A stretch of 7,150 bases of DNA. It comes from Nitrospirota bacterium. GTDB taxonomy: Bacteria > Nitrospirota_A > Leptospirillia > Leptospirillales > Leptospirillaceae. The notes beneath the pieces are model-generated. The model ran no database searches and had not been told where the DNA came from. It worked only from the letters and a program-made list of their open reading frames with translations. Location: the NCBI GenBank assembly GCA_021838765.1, contig JAKCCY010000136.1, positions 1 through 7,150 of the forward strand, in the 5' to 3' direction. Shown piece after piece: positions 5,886 to 7,150 of this stretch; the first letter of the stretch is position 1, and every line of letters starts with the position of its first letter. Position numbers and translations under genes: made by a program.

Positions 5886-6602
5886 GTGGGAAAAAAATCA
5901 GATCTTTGCTGGTGGAATTCGTATGTCATCCTCTTTCTTGTGTTTTGTTTCCTTCCCCTGCATGGAGCAGAAGGGACTGCTTACGCCGATGGGTGTGATC
6001 CATTGGCTGATGAGGAGGTGGGGTATCCCCCCACAACGGACTGGGAATGGATCACTGATGCTTGTCCGCCGCCACCATCAGCGGACGCGTCTCCCTCTTT
6101 TAACGGAGTGGGAGTGACTCTCTATGGCGGAGTCACCTTTCCAACACGTAATGACTTGTTCGGTGTTCCGGTTCCTTCGGGGATCACTCCCATCAATTCG
6201 TTTGTCCAAAATGGCTATGAGGGAGGTCTTTCTGTCAACAGCTGGATCAACCAGGATATCGGATTTCGGATGATGCTGGGCATAGAGGACTTTCCCGGAC
6301 AAATCGGGGACAGGTCTTTTCAGGCGGGGGAGGTCACCCTGGGACCTGTCTTGAAGCTTTTGGGAAGTCAGACGACCTTTCTCTATCTGGCAATCGATGG
6401 AGGAGGAGCACTGAGCGGTCTTGATGTTAAAAATGTCTTTTCAGGAACTGCCTCCTCGGCTTACCTGGATGTGGGGCTTGGTCTGAATATGTCTTTTGTG
6501 GCAGTGGAGATTGACTATGTTACCCTGTTCACTCCGGGCGGGCTTCCCAATGGAGAAAGTCCGTTCTTTTTTGTTCCCATTACGATCGGCCTCCATTTGT
6601 GA
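5886..6602 (+). CDS. Putative outer-membrane beta-barrel protein
   Basis: From GTG 5886 this is a 238-residue protein with a signal peptide: MGKK at the start, a hydrophobic core about 13-25 (YVILFLVFCFLPL), and a likely signal peptidase site after AYA at residue 34. The mature protein begins with an acidic, proline-containing stretch with two cysteines (C37 and C60, possibly a disulfide) and a PPPP run at 61-64. About eight amphipathic glycine-rich strands follow from residue 74 to the end, for example GVGVTLYGGVTF, DIGFRMMLGIEDF, TFLYLAIDGGGAL and FFFVPITIGLHL. This fits a small eight-stranded barrel of the OmpA/OmpW kind, but I cannot name a family. The C-terminal residue is leucine, not the common phenylalanine. 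GTG 5832 would add 18 residues, giving an unusually long basic lead before the signal peptide. It diverges from the zinc-ribbon gene and converges with the bisphosphatase gene. Confidence 0.75.
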   Translation: MGKKSDLCWWNSYVILFLVFCFLPLHGAEGTAYADGCDPLADEEVGYPPTTDWEWITDACPPPPSADASPSFNGVGVTLYGGVTFPTRNDLFGVPVPSGITPINSFVQNGYEGGLSVNSWINQDIGFRMMLGIEDFPGQIGDRSFQAGEVTLGPVLKLLGSQTTFLYLAIDGGGALSGLDVKNVFSGTASSAYLDVGLGLNMSFVAVEIDYVTLFTPGGLPNGESPFFFVPITIGLHL

Positions 6603-6614
6603 GTTGGCCGTTTT
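6587..6614 (+). terminator. Weak candidate terminator for the outer-membrane protein gene
   Basis: CGGCC (6587-6591) can pair with GGCCG (6606-6610), followed directly by TTTT (6611-6614). The stem is only 5 base pairs with a 14-base loop, and it starts within the last codons of the gene. An alternative pairing, CCTCCA (6590-6595) with TGGAGG (6616-6621), competes with it. The position, 8 bases past the stop codon, fits a terminator, but the stem is short. Confidence 0.3.
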
Positions 6615-6622
6615 CTGGAGGA

Positions 6623-7150
6623 CTACAGCGGATGTCCTGTTTTCGTGTGAAATTCGGAAACCAGATCCATTGGTCCCGCGATGAGGGGGACTCTTGCATG
6701 AAGGTCTGATCCTGGCTTGATTGATAAAATAGAGCGGTCCCCATCTGTGGCAATACCTCCGGCGAACTGGCAGATCAGGGCCATAGGGTAAGCTTCATAG
6801 AGAAGGCGGAGTTTTCCATGGTTCTTTCCCGGAGCCCCTTCCGCCGGGTAGAGGTAGATTCCGCCCTTGAGAAGATTCCGGTGAAGATCTCCCACGAGTG
6901 CACCAATATAACGGCTTGTCATGACAGGCTTCCTTCCGGACTTGACCCATGTAATGTAATCCTGGATACCTTTTTCCCAGAGAGGAAAATAGGACTCATT
7001 TGTGCTGTAGATTTTCCCGCCTGAGGGGAAATGCAGTGGTTCGCCTGTCCCGAGAAACTCTCCTCCAAACGATGGGTCCATCGTAAAAAGATAGGTTTTT
7101 TGATCGACCGCGATCACAAAAGAGGTGGATGCGCTATAGAGAATGTATGC
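6623..7150 (-). CDS. fbp: Class I fructose-1,6-bisphosphatase, C-terminal part (start outside the window)
   Basis: The visible 175 residues are the C-terminal half of a class I fructose-1,6-bisphosphatase, the gluconeogenic enzyme that removes phosphate from fructose 1,6-bisphosphate to give fructose 6-phosphate in the cytoplasm. Family motifs are clear: an AYILYSAST start at the window edge (AGYVLYG region), TMDPSFGGEF, YSTNESY, TSRYIGALVGDLHRNLLKGG, IYLYP, GKLRLLYE, and an AGG-containing stretch ending in LHARVPLIAG. The substrate-binding Asn, Arg-Tyr, Tyr, Lys and Glu positions of the family appear to be kept. The usual ECNPMA after the GKLRLLY motif reads EAYPMA here, a mild deviation. 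The frame is open to base 7150, and the homology runs beyond the GTG at 7117, so that codon is internal and the N-terminal half with the metal site lies outside. It converges with the outer-membrane protein gene, 20 bases apart. Confidence 0.95.
   Translation of the reverse strand, partial: AYILYSASTSFVIAVDQKTYLFTMDPSFGGEFLGTGEPLHFPSGGKIYSTNESYFPLWEKGIQDYITWVKSGRKPVMTSRYIGALVGDLHRNLLKGGIYLYPAEGAPGKNHGKLRLLYEAYPMALICQFAGGIATDGDRSILSIKPGSDLHARVPLIAGPMDLVSEFHTKTGHPL

Noticed and set aside
6623..7117. The 164-residue frame starting at GTG 7117 as a complete protein
   Set aside because: Fructose-1,6-bisphosphatase similarity continues through this codon to the window edge, so the gene is cut by the window rather than short.

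Overview
The window looks like chromosomal DNA from a Gram-negative bacterium of moderate GC content. It encodes a probable outer-membrane beta-barrel protein with a signal peptide, an inner-membrane c-di-GMP enzyme, and ordinary metabolic genes. My best guess is a Leptospirillum-like member of the Nitrospirota. That rests on overall gene flavour only and cannot be proven here. I see no insertion sequence, phage gene, tRNA, rRNA or CRISPR array.

Layout from left to right. (1) Bases 6-2465, plus strand: an HD-GYP phosphodiesterase followed 15 bases later by a membrane-bound GAF-GGDEF diguanylate cyclase. This two-gene unit could break and make the second messenger c-di-GMP. (2) Bases 2479-3831, minus strand: an unrecognised protein with one membrane segment and a large, probably periplasmic, beta-rich domain. 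(3) Bases 4014-5492, plus strand: an NAD(P)-dependent aldehyde dehydrogenase of the ALDH superfamily. It is divergent from gene 2, and a 182-base spacer holds candidate promoters for both. (4) Bases 5528-5722, minus strand: a 64-residue protein with two CxxC knuckles, probably a zinc ribbon. (5) Bases 5886-6602, plus strand: a secreted protein that looks like a small outer-membrane beta-barrel, divergent from the zinc-ribbon gene. (6) Bases 6623-7150, minus strand: the C-terminal half of a class I fructose-1,6-bisphosphatase whose start lies beyond the window.

After the c-di-GMP pair the genes alternate in strand. There are three tight tail-to-tail junctions (gaps of 13, 35 and 20 bases) and two head-to-head spacers, so most genes here are probably separate transcription units. 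Each tail-to-tail junction has a candidate RNA hairpin at or near it. The most interesting non-coding signals are in the spacer at 5723-5885. A perfect 7-bp hairpin lies just upstream of the Shine-Dalgarno sequence of the zinc-ribbon gene. A second small hairpin contains the likely Shine-Dalgarno sequence of the outer-membrane protein. I did not find convincing evidence of a new multi-gene system. The notable items are these hairpins, the cysteine-rich GAF domain and degenerate I-site of the cyclase, and two proteins of unknown function.
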